Shown here one piece after another: positions 20,507-31,270 of a stretch of DNA of 64,000 bases. Below the pieces are notes generated by a model, which ran no database searches, had not been told where the DNA came from, and saw only the letters and a list, made by a program, of their open reading frames with translations. The number at the start of each line of letters is the position of its first letter. The stretch's first letter is position 1. The stretch spans positions 111,174-175,173 of the forward strand of contig NW_026251783.1 of NCBI RefSeq assembly GCF_025024155.1, written 5' to 3'. Source of the stretch: Gamsiella multidivaricata. Taxonomy: Eukaryota > Mortierellomycota > Mortierellomycetes > Mortierellales > Mortierellaceae. Made by a program: the position numbers and the translations under genes.

Positions 20507-23500
20507 ATGGCAGTCTCTCCTTCGTCACAATCGCTCAACCCCCCTCCTATTCCGCCAGGAAACAATACGGCACCACGCTCGACCATATCCGTTGTCTTTG
20601 TACAAGGAGGGTCGACATGTCTCTTGCGACCGAACACCGTCGTCAGAGGCCATGTCGAGCTGAAGTTGATCAAGCCCTGCTATGCTGCGGGCATTCGACT
20701 GCGATTGAGAGGTAATTTGCAATTCCATTCATTCGAATCTCATGGTGCGCATCTTATGCGATGTAACTTGGTGGCAACACTTTTTAGGAACGAAACAAGC
20801 GGCATTTCGCACTCTGATTTCAGGGACAAAGAGAGGGGAACAAAGCGGCAAAAGTGTTTTACTATAGGATTTCTAGTAGTTGCAGGCATATACCTCCTCA
20901 ATTCATCAACATAGTGTCAAGGGTAGCTCATTGCTGGCGTCGTTGTTTATTTGAAGGCAATGTCCGTGGGTCCCACAACAGTAATATCATTATTTGTTAT
21001 TTCATTTGTGGTGAGCAGATCGAGCATTGCCCTCTGTGTCCTGCGTGTCGAGTCATGAGCATGCGCCCGGTTACATTGCATCCCTCGTGCTTATGTTCTG
21101 TATTGATTGCTACACCATCCTCTGTGCCACGCCAATTGTACTTTGCCTCCATCCTCTCTCCCAAACATGGGTGCGTGCATTGACACGGCGAAGCTCACTC
21201 CATCCTTTGTTTTTCTATTCTCTTCTGCATGGGCTATACCCTGTTTACAACTTATCCAGCCGAGGAGAGTGCGATCGTCCTCGGCCAAGAGTCCAATGGC
21301 GACTCTATCCGGCAGAAGTATCACCAGACCGTTATCACTCTCTTTGACACCGAGGTCATGGTCTCTGGCTCCAATCAGAACGATAACGAGCTGTCGAACT
21401 GGCAAGAAATTCCTATCGGATCTCACATCTACCCTTTCGCTCTCAAGGTTCCCAACGTGAATTTCCCCCCTTGTATTCCTGTAAGTATTTCGTCCGACCA
21501 AGATGAGGCTGTGCACAAAGGTGCTAACTGCGGCTCTCTTGACCATCATTAACACAATTATCGCTGCTAATATAGAGCCTGGATGGATTTTCTATACGCT
21601 ACGTATGGACAGCACATGTAGACGGACCCTTCGAGGCATCACTATCCTCAGAAGAGATCCTCTGTCAGTTTACACCCAATGTCCTGGCCCCCAAGCCCAT
21701 GGAATGGACCTATCATGATGTTGTAGGTGCTGTCGTCTCGAAGAGCAGCACACATCAGCTTCACAAGCAACCTATGGGTATTGCGGTCGCCATCAAGATG
21801 CACCAGCAGATTTATGTCCCTGGTATGACAGCCCTGGCTTATGTTTGCTTCATCGGTGTATCGCCTCGTCAAAGGTTGCGAAGCATCATGTTAAACTAAT
21901 TGCTGCGCCCATGTGTTTCTTTTCTGCTTATGGCATCCAGGCGATCCATTGTCTATGGCCACAACGCTAGTAAATAATGGTCAGAACAAGATTGTAGGGC
22001 TAGACGTCATTCTCCGCAGGACCATCAAAGGTACATTCGCAACATCTTACGCCAACCTCTGTAACCAGGCTCAAGTTGAGATCATGTCGAAAGCCGTGGA
22101 CTGCAAAGTACGACCAGGCGAGTCAAATCAAGTCGACATCTTGACTACGATTCCACCAATGGAGGCCTATTCCATCCCCACATTCGAGTCCAACTTCCTT
22201 AAAGTGTACTATGAGCTCCTCTGTGTCATTCGAGTCAAACGATCTGTCTTTGCCGGCGGAGACACGAGTTACCAATGCGTGATCCCCATCCCCATTGCCA
22301 CCCACAACATCGATAACCCCATGATCACAGGCCGCACCCCTCGTTGGACAAAGAGCAGAATGCAACCCTACTTCTTCGAGCCTACATGGGCGGATCCAGT
22401 GGGCGATCTCCATGCGCCTGTAACAAACGACAACGATACCATCAATAATACCTCTAGTGTTACAAGCCCTGGCGACACTCCTACGGGCATCCAATCACCC
22501 GCATCTGCGTCTACGGCCTCGCTTTTGGGTTCTCCCGGGGCAAGTTCAAGCGCGATGCATGAATTCTTGAACAGTGGTTCCGCCGAGCTGCATCGCGAAC
22601 GCACCCTGAAGAAGAGTTTAACCAGGAGCAAGAGTTTGAAGGATATTCAGTCCGCCAGGTTGAACGGATCTTCCTGGAGAGCCGAGCGGGACCAGCTGCT
22701 GAGCCAGAGTCGTGAAGCAGGATCTGTCGAGAGCTCTGGCACTAGCAAGCGATCCCCGCCATTGGGACCTAAGAGTCGATCATCCAATGAGGACAAACAG
22801 GCGCCTTCTGGCCCGAGCCCAGCAATGGATAGCAATGGAAATGTAGCATACACGCCTCCACCACCGTCTACCTCTCGATCTCAAAGGAATGCGAGCAATA
22901 ATCTGACGCCAGAGCAGCAGGCTGAACTGGCCAGAAAGGCGAGCCGACGCATCCTTCCTAACCAAGGAATGTATACCAACGAGGGGACCCTACCTCCAGA
23001 TTACACTGTGAATAAAACCCAGAGCCAGGCTACCGGCAGCTACGCTAATGGCCACAACAACAATACCGAGGGCGAGAGTGGTCAACACCAAGTCAGCAAC
23101 GGCAGCAGCAGCAACAATGCGTCATTCCCAGTCCCATCATCTAACGCCAATTCTAACGCCAATTCTAGTACCAATCCTATCAACAAAATCCCACCTCGTC
23201 GCAATGCGTCCCTCTCACAAAAGGCACACCAGCAACTTCAACAGCTTCAACAACAAAGTAGCGCTGGCAGCTATGGCAATGGCAATCTTGTCGCAGAGCC
23301 GGACAGCATTGAGTCTCATTCGCGAGGAGGCAGCTCTATGGGATATAGTACAAATGCTCATAACGACTCGAATCACCTAAGCAGAGGACGATCCAATAAC
23401 GGCAGCTCGGACCAGGGGCAACATCGCTCTGGCCAAGAACAGCCATACTCATCTGCGGCACTTGAAAGGATCCCCTACCAGCACTCGCTGCCTGCCCACC

Positions 23501-23961
23501 AGCAACCCCCGGGCGTGGTGTCCCCAACGTTAACAGCCTCTCCCCCTTATGCATCCATGGCAGCCTCGGGAACGAATTGTCAGCTGGAAAGAAGTCCTAG
23601 TCGGAGAGATGGAGTTGTCGCAGGCGACATTTTGCCACCACCTCCACCCTTCAACAAGGCTGCGTCCTCCGGAACACTTACGGAAGAAGGAGGACGACAC
23701 CACCGGCGCACCGGGAGTAATGCCAGCGCGAACGGAACAGCAAGCGCCAGTCTTACAAAGATCCCGCCATGGGAGCGTGTTGAAAGAATCCATCACCAGG
23801 ACTGGTTCCGACCAGGACCCCACCAATCTGGAGCACTACAGACGTTCGACGTTGCAGGCCTCACGCTCTCTCAACAGCAAGCTGTTCCTATCCTTAAAAA
23901 GAGTTTGCAAAGGCCCATGGAAACAGTTCAGTCCATAGAGGTCGAGGAACATCTTCGATAG
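20507..23961 (+). CDS. Alpha-arrestin (ART family) trafficking adaptor with PPxY motif
   Basis: Four exons: 20507-20711, 21260-21480, 21576-21822, 21941-23961; 897 residues. Arrestin N-domain (starting STISVVFVQGGSTCLLRPN, with VRGHVELKL) and C-domain (MATTLVNNGQNKIVGLDVIL ... KVRPGESNQVDILTTIPPM) fill roughly residues 20-370. The remaining 500 residues are a Ser/Gln/Asn-rich disordered tail. A PPDY motif (bases 22993-23004) fits the PPxY site by which alpha-arrestins recruit Rsp5/NEDD4-type ubiquitin ligases to plasma-membrane transporters for endocytosis. Intron 1 is 548 bp. The ATG at 20507 was chosen over an in-frame non-ATG extension because it is the first ATG and begins a typical Ser/Pro-rich arrestin N-tail. 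Confidence 0.88.
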
Positions 23962-24127
23962 GCCAATCTATCTTTAATGCCATCCACTTTACCATAATTA
24001 GTTCTAATGTTTGCATTTTATTTTACGCTCAACTAATGACCATGACCATAAGAAAATAAAACGAGAAGAATGACTACAATCGATTGGTTCATGGATGGAT
24101 GCTATGTACAGGTTACTGTATTTTGCT

Positions 24128-24576
24128 TCATGGCACCCTCGTGGAGGGTTCTCTCTGGTCTGCGACGGCTGGGAGATCCTGATCCATCCACTTCTGTTCC
24201 AGTTCCATTATTTGCTGCTCAAAGAACGCTTTAAAGAGTTGAAAGAAGATAATAGGGCGATGTTAATAACGGGGAGCGACCCATTGAACCGAAATCTGCT
24301 ATAATTAACAAGCTCTAAGGGCTATCCTGCGTACCTTGTTCGCTTTCCTCTGTAGATGCCGGCTGCTCGTTCAAGGGCACCGTGATGGCTAATAGTAGTA
24401 TGGGTGGAAAACGTGGAGCTGTCAGCGCTTTCCTGGTCACTTTGGCATCGCAAGTAGGCTTTAGTTCCATGAATGAACTTACAGTCATCCGGCAGATCTT
24501 CAGACTCCCATTCCGTCTCGATGTTGATGAGATCTGCATCGCGCCAGTGGACTTGACAGTATTGACTATCGCTCAT
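24128..24576 (-). CDS. Small acidic three-exon protein (92 aa), function unknown
   Basis: The gene is not visible as one frame; it appears after splicing: exons 24576-24483, 24418-24335, 24228-24128, 92 residues. Intron 1 (64 bp) has a good GTAAGT donor and intron 2 a GTACGC donor; both junctions are phase 1. The joined frame has no internal stop and a coherent acidic, Trp-containing sequence (HWRDADLINIETEWESEDLP, then RFPPILLLAITVPLNEQP, then FFEQQIMELEQKWMDQDLP). No signal peptide; one short hydrophobic stretch. It starts only 58 bp after the ankyrin gene stop on the same strand, behind a T-rich run and a TTCAG acceptor-like site, so it may share a transcript with, or be a 3' part of, that gene. 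I do not recognise the family. Confidence 0.6.
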
Positions 24577-24634
24577 GACTGAAGTGTTGAAGAACAAAAA
24601 AAAAAAAAAGAACCAAGCGGTCGTCGCTAAAAAC

Positions 24635-25371
24635 TCAATTTGAGGAAAGCATCGTCGCCAACGCAGGGCACGAGCTCGCCACGTCCCCAAGGCACTCAAC
24701 CGGGATACGACCATGGACATTCGAAGCCTTCAGCATGCGACTGAGTCTACCTTCCTGGGAGTCAGCCTTGATCCTCAGCCATCGCACTAGCTCCAGAAAC
24801 ACCTCCGGATCATTATTATTGTTCATTCCTCCTGATGCGGCGACGGCCACAATATGAAAGACATTTTCCTGATCAGCATTATGGTCATCGATACTAGCGC
24901 CATAGGAGACCAAGAGCCGGGCGATGGCGATGTGATTCTGTTGTACGGCTCGCATTAGCGGAGTGGCACCGAGCTCGGGGGTTTTGGCGTCGATGTCGGC
25001 GCCGGCGTTCAGGAGGAGCGTGCAGATCTCTTTGTTGCCTGCCCTGCTCGCATAGTGCTGTTGAAATTTAAGTGTGAATAACATCGGGTGATAATGATGC
25101 TGGTATAAAGAGGAAAAAAAAAAAAAAAAAAAAAAAAACATACCAGAGCTGTATATCCAGCGGTGTCAAGAGCATTGGCAGGGGAAACACCACGGCTGTT
25201 GCCTTTGGAGAGGATGGTTTGGACCCGAGTGAGATTGTTGCTAATGCATGCGGCGTGGATCGATCGACTGAATTCGATCTCGTCAAGGTTCTCGGCGATG
25301 GAGCTCGGACTGTGGTTGCAGATATGTCCCGGTTGGCCGTGGTCGGTGCATCCTTGCTGTGGTCGCGCCAT
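24635..25371 (-). CDS. Ankyrin-repeat protein
   Basis: Two exons: 25371-25144 and 25057-24635; 216 residues. About three to four ankyrin repeats are visible: IHAACISNNLTRVQTILSKG; ALDTAGYTALHYASRAGNKE followed by ICTLLLNAGADIDAK; GATPLMRAVQQNHIAIARLL followed by VSYGASIDD; and a last degenerate unit ending NVHGRIPVECL. No other domain is present, so it is probably a soluble protein-protein adaptor. The intron (86 bp) contains a run of 25 A on the plus strand (T on the coding strand) just after the donor. The first residues are His/Cys/Pro-rich and the start could lie further upstream. A similar C-terminal unit in fungal proteins is often the end of the protein, as here. Confidence 0.82.
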
Positions 25372-26850
25372 AATTATGGGTACCGTGCCTGGAAGTGTGA
25401 TAATACAAAAAGATTGTGTCCAGCTGTCGACCGGATCTCATACACACCTTGACGCCGTTCAATAAGTTATTCGCACAACTTTACTGTGTAGGTGAAAGGT
25501 TTAAAAAGTCATTTCTGAGAACAAGCGAAGGCATAAGCACAGCAATTCAAGTACTTAATCTAGCGGCGCACACCTTCTTCGTGCCGTGGGCTTTGCTCGA
25601 CGACATGTCCCTGCTTCTATTCGGAACCTCTTGAATCAAATCGAAACGCGTATCGGCGTATCGTGCTCTCGCGCCCAAGCAGGCCATGTCAGTCTGAGTG
25701 TTGTTTTTGCGTCCAATTGAATGTTGAAAGTGCTGTTGAACTCGCTCGTCCTACATACTTTCCAGCGGTTCTTCTTGAATCCATGTCTAAATTCTCATTT
25801 AATGCGTGGAGAGCACTATCGGTTATTATCTCTTCTCGCGATGACATCTTCAGTTGGCGATATGAGGGGCCAAACATATCAAACGATTACAAGTCACATT
25901 TGGTGCATTTTTGCCAGCCCTCGCCGCTCACAACCGTCGCGTCGCCAATCTTCCTGACCCTCCACCTTGGAAGCACAATTGGGAACCAGACTCGTACCAT
26001 ATCCTCTACGCACGGATCCGAGAGTCCGTTCCGACTCGTCTTCCTGGATTGCGATGGCCGGCTGATCTATTCTGCTAAATAGCTCACATAGCTACAAGAG
26101 GACACTGCCCTGCCTGCATGGAGTTTAAAATGGAAAGCCGTATCCGGGTTAAGAAAGCGAAACGAGAGAGGCTCTTATATTAGATCGTAATGATTTAAAG
26201 CAAAGATCCGTAGCTGACGGTGAATGGTCGCTACCGAACTTGTTGACGTTTGTCACAGTTTGGTTGAGTTCGTTGCTGCACTGGTGTCGTAGATCCATTT
26301 TTCAAGTCTTTAGGTTGTCGCCAAGCTCACGAATACTATGAGGGAAGTGATGGCTAACGACGCCACATGGGCAATCCGCTCTGCAAATAACAATTAATAC
26401 ACAATCTTCATAAAACAACGACCTTTATTGTATTAATTGCGTGTATATTGGAATTGACAAGCTCCTCACGTCTCAATGGACCACGAGGAAGAATGTACGT
26501 AGTTAATGCAGCTCTGTCCTGCAGCTGCGGAACAAACATTCAAATGCCATAACGAAAAAGTGGGAGTGCCTAGGCGGTTTCAAAGTCAATACTGGTCCGG
26601 AATACTGTACCTTCGATCCACTGACCCCTGTGCGACGGGCCACTATAATTCCGGACCGCATAGTTGGCGTTACATGGCCTCCCTGGACGTGCATGAAGGA
26701 ACAGAGTTCTTCTTCGCAGCCATAGTTGAGAGTAATATAAAAGAATGAACGATGAAGGAGCAAACAAAAGTCTTCGACCATAAGAGCCATGAGAAAGATT
26801 GAGTCACTGTACCTTCGATTCTTTCTTTTTTTATTACATGATACCAAGTT
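25372..26850. other. Spacer with a coding-like block, no complete gene
   Basis: This is the upstream region of the ankyrin gene (minus) and the 3' flank of Elp6 (minus). The block 25866-26078 on the plus strand reads well as protein (separate entry). An 80-codon open frame at 26506-26748 (plus) also looks protein-like but the opposite strand reads equally well, so it is not called. Confidence 0.4.
25866..26078 (+). pseudogene. Coding-like 3' fragment, family unknown
   Basis: A frame without an ATG runs 70 codons to a TAA at 26076-26078. Third positions are mostly C or T, as in the surrounding genes, and the composition looks natural (for example LPALAAHNRRVANLPDPPPW and DSYHILYARIRESVPTRLPG). 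A TGA lies just upstream at 25863. It may be the last exon of a small gene whose earlier exon lies near 25570-25720 (a second readable block), or a relic. I found no splice pair that I trust. Confidence 0.3.
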
Positions 26851-28145
26851 CTACAGCACGCCTAAAGAGTAGCCTTTGGCAAAGACCTCGACGTTGTTAT
26901 CCAAAATCTTGTAGTGTAATGTTAATGCCGGCCATTCGTTCTCCTTGACTTCTCCAGCGCGCTGTCGAAGCAGATATCCAGGACCATGCAAAAGCGAAAG
27001 CTGTACTCCAGCATTGGTAATATGAACCAGATGTTAGCGAACGACGAAGCAGAGTCTTGGAGTCGATGATCCTGTCAAAATGATAAATACAAATCACTAA
27101 CCTGGCCGTGGACGTCCCTAGATCCACCACTATCAAGGCCTCGGACGTCGATAATATAGTCTGCCTCGTAAAACACGCCCTTGACAAGACCATCCTGGCT
27201 GACCTCCTCTGCCAGGACTGCATCCGCGTGTACAAGTGTAATAAGACTTCCGTTGACCTACAGTCAATGATAGCTATAACTATTAGTTCCTGTAATCCAA
27301 ACAACCGGTATCCATGAAATAACAGATGAGTCATGCATCTGTTGCACACACGCAATGAATTACCTTGGCGACAAGGAGCTTCAGGTACCGGACAAGGGCG
27401 AGTACATCCCGACATGGCCATCCGCAGTTCAACAAAACAGAAAGATCGTCCAAGATCAAGCAAAGTTGCTTTCCTTGTCCATTGCCATTGCTCTTTGAGA
27501 CGGTGTAATTGATGAGATCCTCCAGGGCTCTGTAGAAGTCGGATAACTTTGGGCTATAACTCAATACTATAGGAAGTGCCGCTGGTGTAGTTGTTGCTGC
27601 TGATGCCGCTGTTGGCGGCCTTGATATCGTTGATGTTGGGCTTGATGTTGTGGTTGATACCGATGTAGATGTTGCCTCTGTTGACGGTTTCGTTTCGGCC
27701 GCTTTTGGAAGGAACTCTTTGTTGGGTACAGCATAGTCCGTAAGCTGCGTCAATCCATCCACAAAGTGAAAGTTGCCCTTTGTCCTTGCTGCCGTTAGGT
27801 TGACACCCTAAACGAATTGTTTCCAAGGATTATTTGGTCGTGTTCTAGTCAGTCAATCGTTTAATTCGAGGTACACACGCGTTCTCTACGGTTTGATTTG
27901 TCCTATCAACCAAAATATCAGTTTATGCCTACAAGTTTACGTCCGACCATGGTATAATGGACCAGGATCCCTGCGAGACCGACGAGGATGACATTGTGAT
28001 CAGCCTTGATGTAATTTGAGATAAAGTGGTGGAGCAGAAAGTTCCCGTCCGAGGCCTGTGTGTCGGAGATGGAGAGGAAGATCCCTGGCGGCAACAGAGG
28101 TGCATGCGACGAAGGCAAATGAGGTTCGAGCGATGCGTATCCCAT
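26851..28145 (-). CDS. ELP6: Elongator complex subunit 6
   Basis: Four exons, all phase 0: 28145-27933, 27807-27364, 27257-27102, 27000-26851; 320 residues. Elp6 is one of the RecA-like ATPase-fold subunits (Elp4/5/6 ring) of Elongator, which modifies wobble uridines of tRNA. The recognisable path is GIFLSISDTQASDGNFLLHH, the strand with HNVILVGLAGILVHYTMVGRKL joined across intron 1 to GVNLTAARTKGNFHFVDGLT, LCLILDDLSVLLNCG, and the terminal sheet VTYEADYIIDVRGL-type region ending YKILDNNVEVFAKG. As in Elp6 generally, no Walker A Lys is seen. A Ser/Thr/Ala-rich insertion of about 45 residues separates the two halves. The start at 28145 gives a short leader before the core and could be extended upstream by an unseen exon. 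Confidence 0.87.
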
Positions 28146-28870
28146 GGCGAGTGTGAGCTGGCAACAGGTGGGCGGTGCGAAGCGATAAACAACAGGGAGT
28201 GCTCTGGCCAGTCACTGGTGAGGGGGATGGAGGTCCTCTCCCACATACACCCTGGGGTCTCCTGTCCAGGCCAGCCAATAGGAGCCCCTGCATAGGATGA
28301 TGAGGTGTGTTTTTTCCCGCCATTGTCTGTGAGGAGGATACGCATGAATCCGCGTAGCATTACCGTAATAATAATATACACGGCCCTATGACGAGCAGGG
28401 GGCCTTTTTTACGGCCCGTGGTGGTAGCCCGTTGGTATCTCATTTCTGCTTAAAGAGAGAGGTGATGGATCCCGATCTGCTCTGGGCGACCATCCTCAAC
28501 TGCACTTAGCACGAAAACCCCATTTGTGCATTCTTCTATCATTACTTCATCCTATCCTTCCTTATTATCGCTTCCTGACCAATACTGCTTACTGACTTTC
28601 ATCCCACCCTCTCTGCGCCCAGCACTCCCGTCGCTTCTCGCCCCCAACCCCACTCGCCTCAAAACCATCATCCCCTCACCATCACCAGCGCTCGTACACT
28701 CTTAAAGGATTTATTTGATCCGTAGGATACGCCATTTTCTATCTCAGCGCGTAAATCCCATTTCATTGTATATAAACCAACACTCCCTAAACGGTCCTTT
28801 GCTGTTGGATTTATCTGATAGCAAGCATACCCGCTCCGCAAAGCAACACCCTATCTATAACGCACCGCAG
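28146..28870. other. Divergent promoter region
   Basis: This is the spacer between ELP6 (minus) and the Ser-rich gene (plus). From 28510 the plus strand is C/T-rich leader. An in-frame non-ATG extension of the plus gene reaches back to 28715 but has no ATG before 28871. Confidence 0.5.
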
Positions 28871-31270
28871 ATGCTCTTGCTCGTACCTTCGCAGAAGACA
28901 GAAGACAATGGCACCCGCAATGGGTCCACATCCCACAACAGAGTCCTCGTTGTCCTGCCATCAGACACGGATCTCAGCTCCAATGTCATTGTTCCTGACA
29001 CCGCCATCACAACCACCCTTGGAACAAACGATACTCTCGATACCATCTACGACTTTGCAATCAGTCCGTTTTCTACATATAAGCGCGACTTTATAGATTC
29101 ACCAAGGAACACCCGCGACCACCTGGGCATCATGCAGCTATCAAGACCAGCACATCGGCCTATTCAGCAACCAAACATCCATCAATCATCAGAATTTCCA
29201 CCAGAAGACCAGTTCAGTCGATCTCGCAGGCATTCTCATACAGGGCATGTTGAGACACGATATTCAAGACCGTTCTCGTTCACCCAACCGCGCTCAAGGT
29301 CACGTCAGTCCCTTTCGCAATCGTCACCTTATCACACCCAACCTGTCCGGACACCTCGTGCCTTGCGAAGCGCATTCAGGAAAGCGAGAAAAGACCAGTC
29401 GCCTCTATTGACATCAGCGAGTTTCGGCTCGGATTATGCGCTTCCAAGCATGGCCATCGACTCAATGGACGACAACGTAGGTTTTCCATCGAAACCCTGT
29501 AGTGGCCACAATTCCTTGTCCCTAAAGACGGGCTACAGCGAAGGTTCAGGAGATCACTTACCGATGGCGGATGGAAGAGCGAGTTCAGTGGGCGCAATAC
29601 AGTCGGGTTTATGCAGAGCACACTCTGCAAATGCTTTGACTGTGGCACAGGACAAAATGGACCAGGATCCTGACGTCAATCTTGAATTAAATGAACAGCC
29701 ACGCACGGGCCCCGATTGCGCATGGCGCCTCATTCGCTCGATTGCACACCCCGAATCAGCCAATGCAGCTTCTTCAAAACGACATGCTCGGGAATCTAGT
29801 GAAATTTCGGATGTAGGCGAGATGTCTGACGAGGAATCGAGCGCGAGCAAGGACTCAGAATCTGCAGGGAAAGTTGTCTCTTGTGTCATTTCAAAGTCAA
29901 CAGGGACAATGGACCACCCAACACAAGGAAACGGGATTGTAATGGAAGGAGATGCTGAACTACAAAGTACCATTGACGCCGACATGACGATGATTCTCGG
30001 GATGGCATCTGATATGGAGCTGGTCATGCCGACATTCGACGACGACTATCTACAGGACCTGAACGACGACTCCGCTCCAACTCGATCAAGCAGAAGTTGT
30101 TCTGCCTCTGCAGCCTCATCCGCTGAATCACATTCATCATCGACGACTGCGGCCTGGCTATCAACTCAGTGCTCACTAAGATCACACTCTTCGACACCCT
30201 GTGCGGTATCTGTGGAAGTTGGACAACGGGCAGATTCAGTGCCTACATCTCCTGGCATATTAAAAGCCAGAGAGCGAGCACATTCTCCTATTGTTTGTCA
30301 GCAGGTCCTGGATTCATCCCCTTTGCAAAGTTCATCGAATCAGTCAGTCGCGCAAGAGGATGCCTCTGCCATCGGCAGCCATATCAATAGCTCGAGACAT
30401 TGTCATGATAATCTGAGACATAATTCCGATACATCTAATATGGACAGAGCGTCTGCCAGGTCATCAACCTCCTCTCCATCTTCGCGTGGATCATCTGTAG
30501 TAGAACAGCCCTCGTTATCATTTTCATCCTCGGTTTCATCGTCGTCGTCATCCTCTTTAGTTACCACTGCAAGTGAAGAGCGCAAGAGCAAAGGACCTAT
30601 TTATTTTAAGCCAACACATCATATACTACCCGAACAACGCGTTCCTGGCGAGCACCCACAGCAGAACCTTATGGTTATTCACTCAGGTCAGTGGACATCG
30701 GACAACAGGGATCCTGCTGGATCTAGGCCATATCAATCTCAGTTTCGGCCAGGATCATCTTTTGTACCAGGAAGTGGCGGAAACCCTATTTTTCGTATAC
30801 AGGAACCTTCACCCGTATCCCCACCATCGGTCCTGGATAAAGGTGCGATGATGACAGCAAATAACATTTCCATGATCACCGCGAACATGAGCGTGCTGAC
30901 CCCTCAGGAGGTTCAGGAAGATTATTATGCACGACGGACACTTCGAATGCAGCAGCAGCAGCAGCAGCGTCAACGGCGAAGGAGTGCTGCGGTGGGGTCG
31001 AGCAGTGTGGGAGGGTTGGGGTTTCGGACGGAAGGGATTTCGTCTCTATGCCAGAGGCGCTTTTCAGCGTCTGATATCCAGCCATTCGAAAAGCCGGTTG
31101 TGCCAGCCATTGGAGCGAGTCCACTGCCAGCTTCGTATTACATCCCTCCAAGTGCCTTTCGGACTGAGGCCGCTGTGGCGGCAGAACAGGAAGCTGAACG
31201 GAAACGAAAGGAAGAAGAAGAGGAACTCAAGGAGTCGTTCTTGGTGTTTCCATCGCCCACTTTGTCCTGA
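28871..31270 (+). CDS. Large Ser-rich low-complexity protein, function unknown
   Basis: Single exon, 799 residues, no membrane segment or signal peptide. The sequence is Ser/Gln/Arg-rich and mostly disordered. It contains RSRRHSHTG and RSRSRQSLSQ basic-Ser patches, an acidic central zone (SDVGEMSDEESSASKDSES; MTMILGMASDMELVMPTFDDD), a Ser run (SFSSSVSSSSSSS) and a Gln run from a CAG repeat at 30949-30966. The C-terminus is the best ordered part: YYARRTLRMQQ, then SLCQRRFSASDIQPF, PASYYIPPSAFR, and a charged helix AEQEAERKRKEEEEELKESF. The clustered RRxS sites suggest a phospho-regulated scaffold or regulator, but I do not recognise the family. ATG 28871 is the first in frame. Confidence 0.75.
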   Translation: MLLLVPSQKTEDNGTRNGSTSHNRVLVVLPSDTDLSSNVIVPDTAITTTLGTNDTLDTIYDFAISPFSTYKRDFIDSPRNTRDHLGIMQLSRPAHRPIQQPNIHQSSEFPPEDQFSRSRRHSHTGHVETRYSRPFSFTQPRSRSRQSLSQSSPYHTQPVRTPRALRSAFRKARKDQSPLLTSASFGSDYALPSMAIDSMDDNVGFPSKPCSGHNSLSLKTGYSEGSGDHLPMADGRASSVGAIQSGLCRAHSANALTVAQDKMDQDPDVNLELNEQPRTGPDCAWRLIRSIAHPESANAASSKRHARESSEISDVGEMSDEESSASKDSESAGKVVSCVISKSTGTMDHPTQGNGIVMEGDAELQSTIDADMTMILGMASDMELVMPTFDDDYLQDLNDDSAPTRSSRSCSASAASSAESHSSSTTAAWLSTQCSLRSHSSTPCAVSVEVGQRADSVPTSPGILKARERAHSPIVCQQVLDSSPLQSSSNQSVAQEDASAIGSHINSSRHCHDNLRHNSDTSNMDRASARSSTSSPSSRGSSVVEQPSLSFSSSVSSSSSSSLVTTASEERKSKGPIYFKPTHHILPEQRVPGEHPQQNLMVIHSGQWTSDNRDPAGSRPYQSQFRPGSSFVPGSGGNPIFRIQEPSPVSPPSVLDKGAMMTANNISMITANMSVLTPQEVQEDYYARRTLRMQQQQQQRQRRRSAAVGSSSVGGLGFRTEGISSLCQRRFSASDIQPFEKPVVPAIGASPLPASYYIPPSAFRTEAAVAAEQEAERKRKEEEEELKESFLVFPSPTLS

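Noticed and set aside
26506..26748. 80-codon plus-strand frame downstream of ELP6
   Set aside because: The minus strand reads equally well; no conserved family and no splice context.
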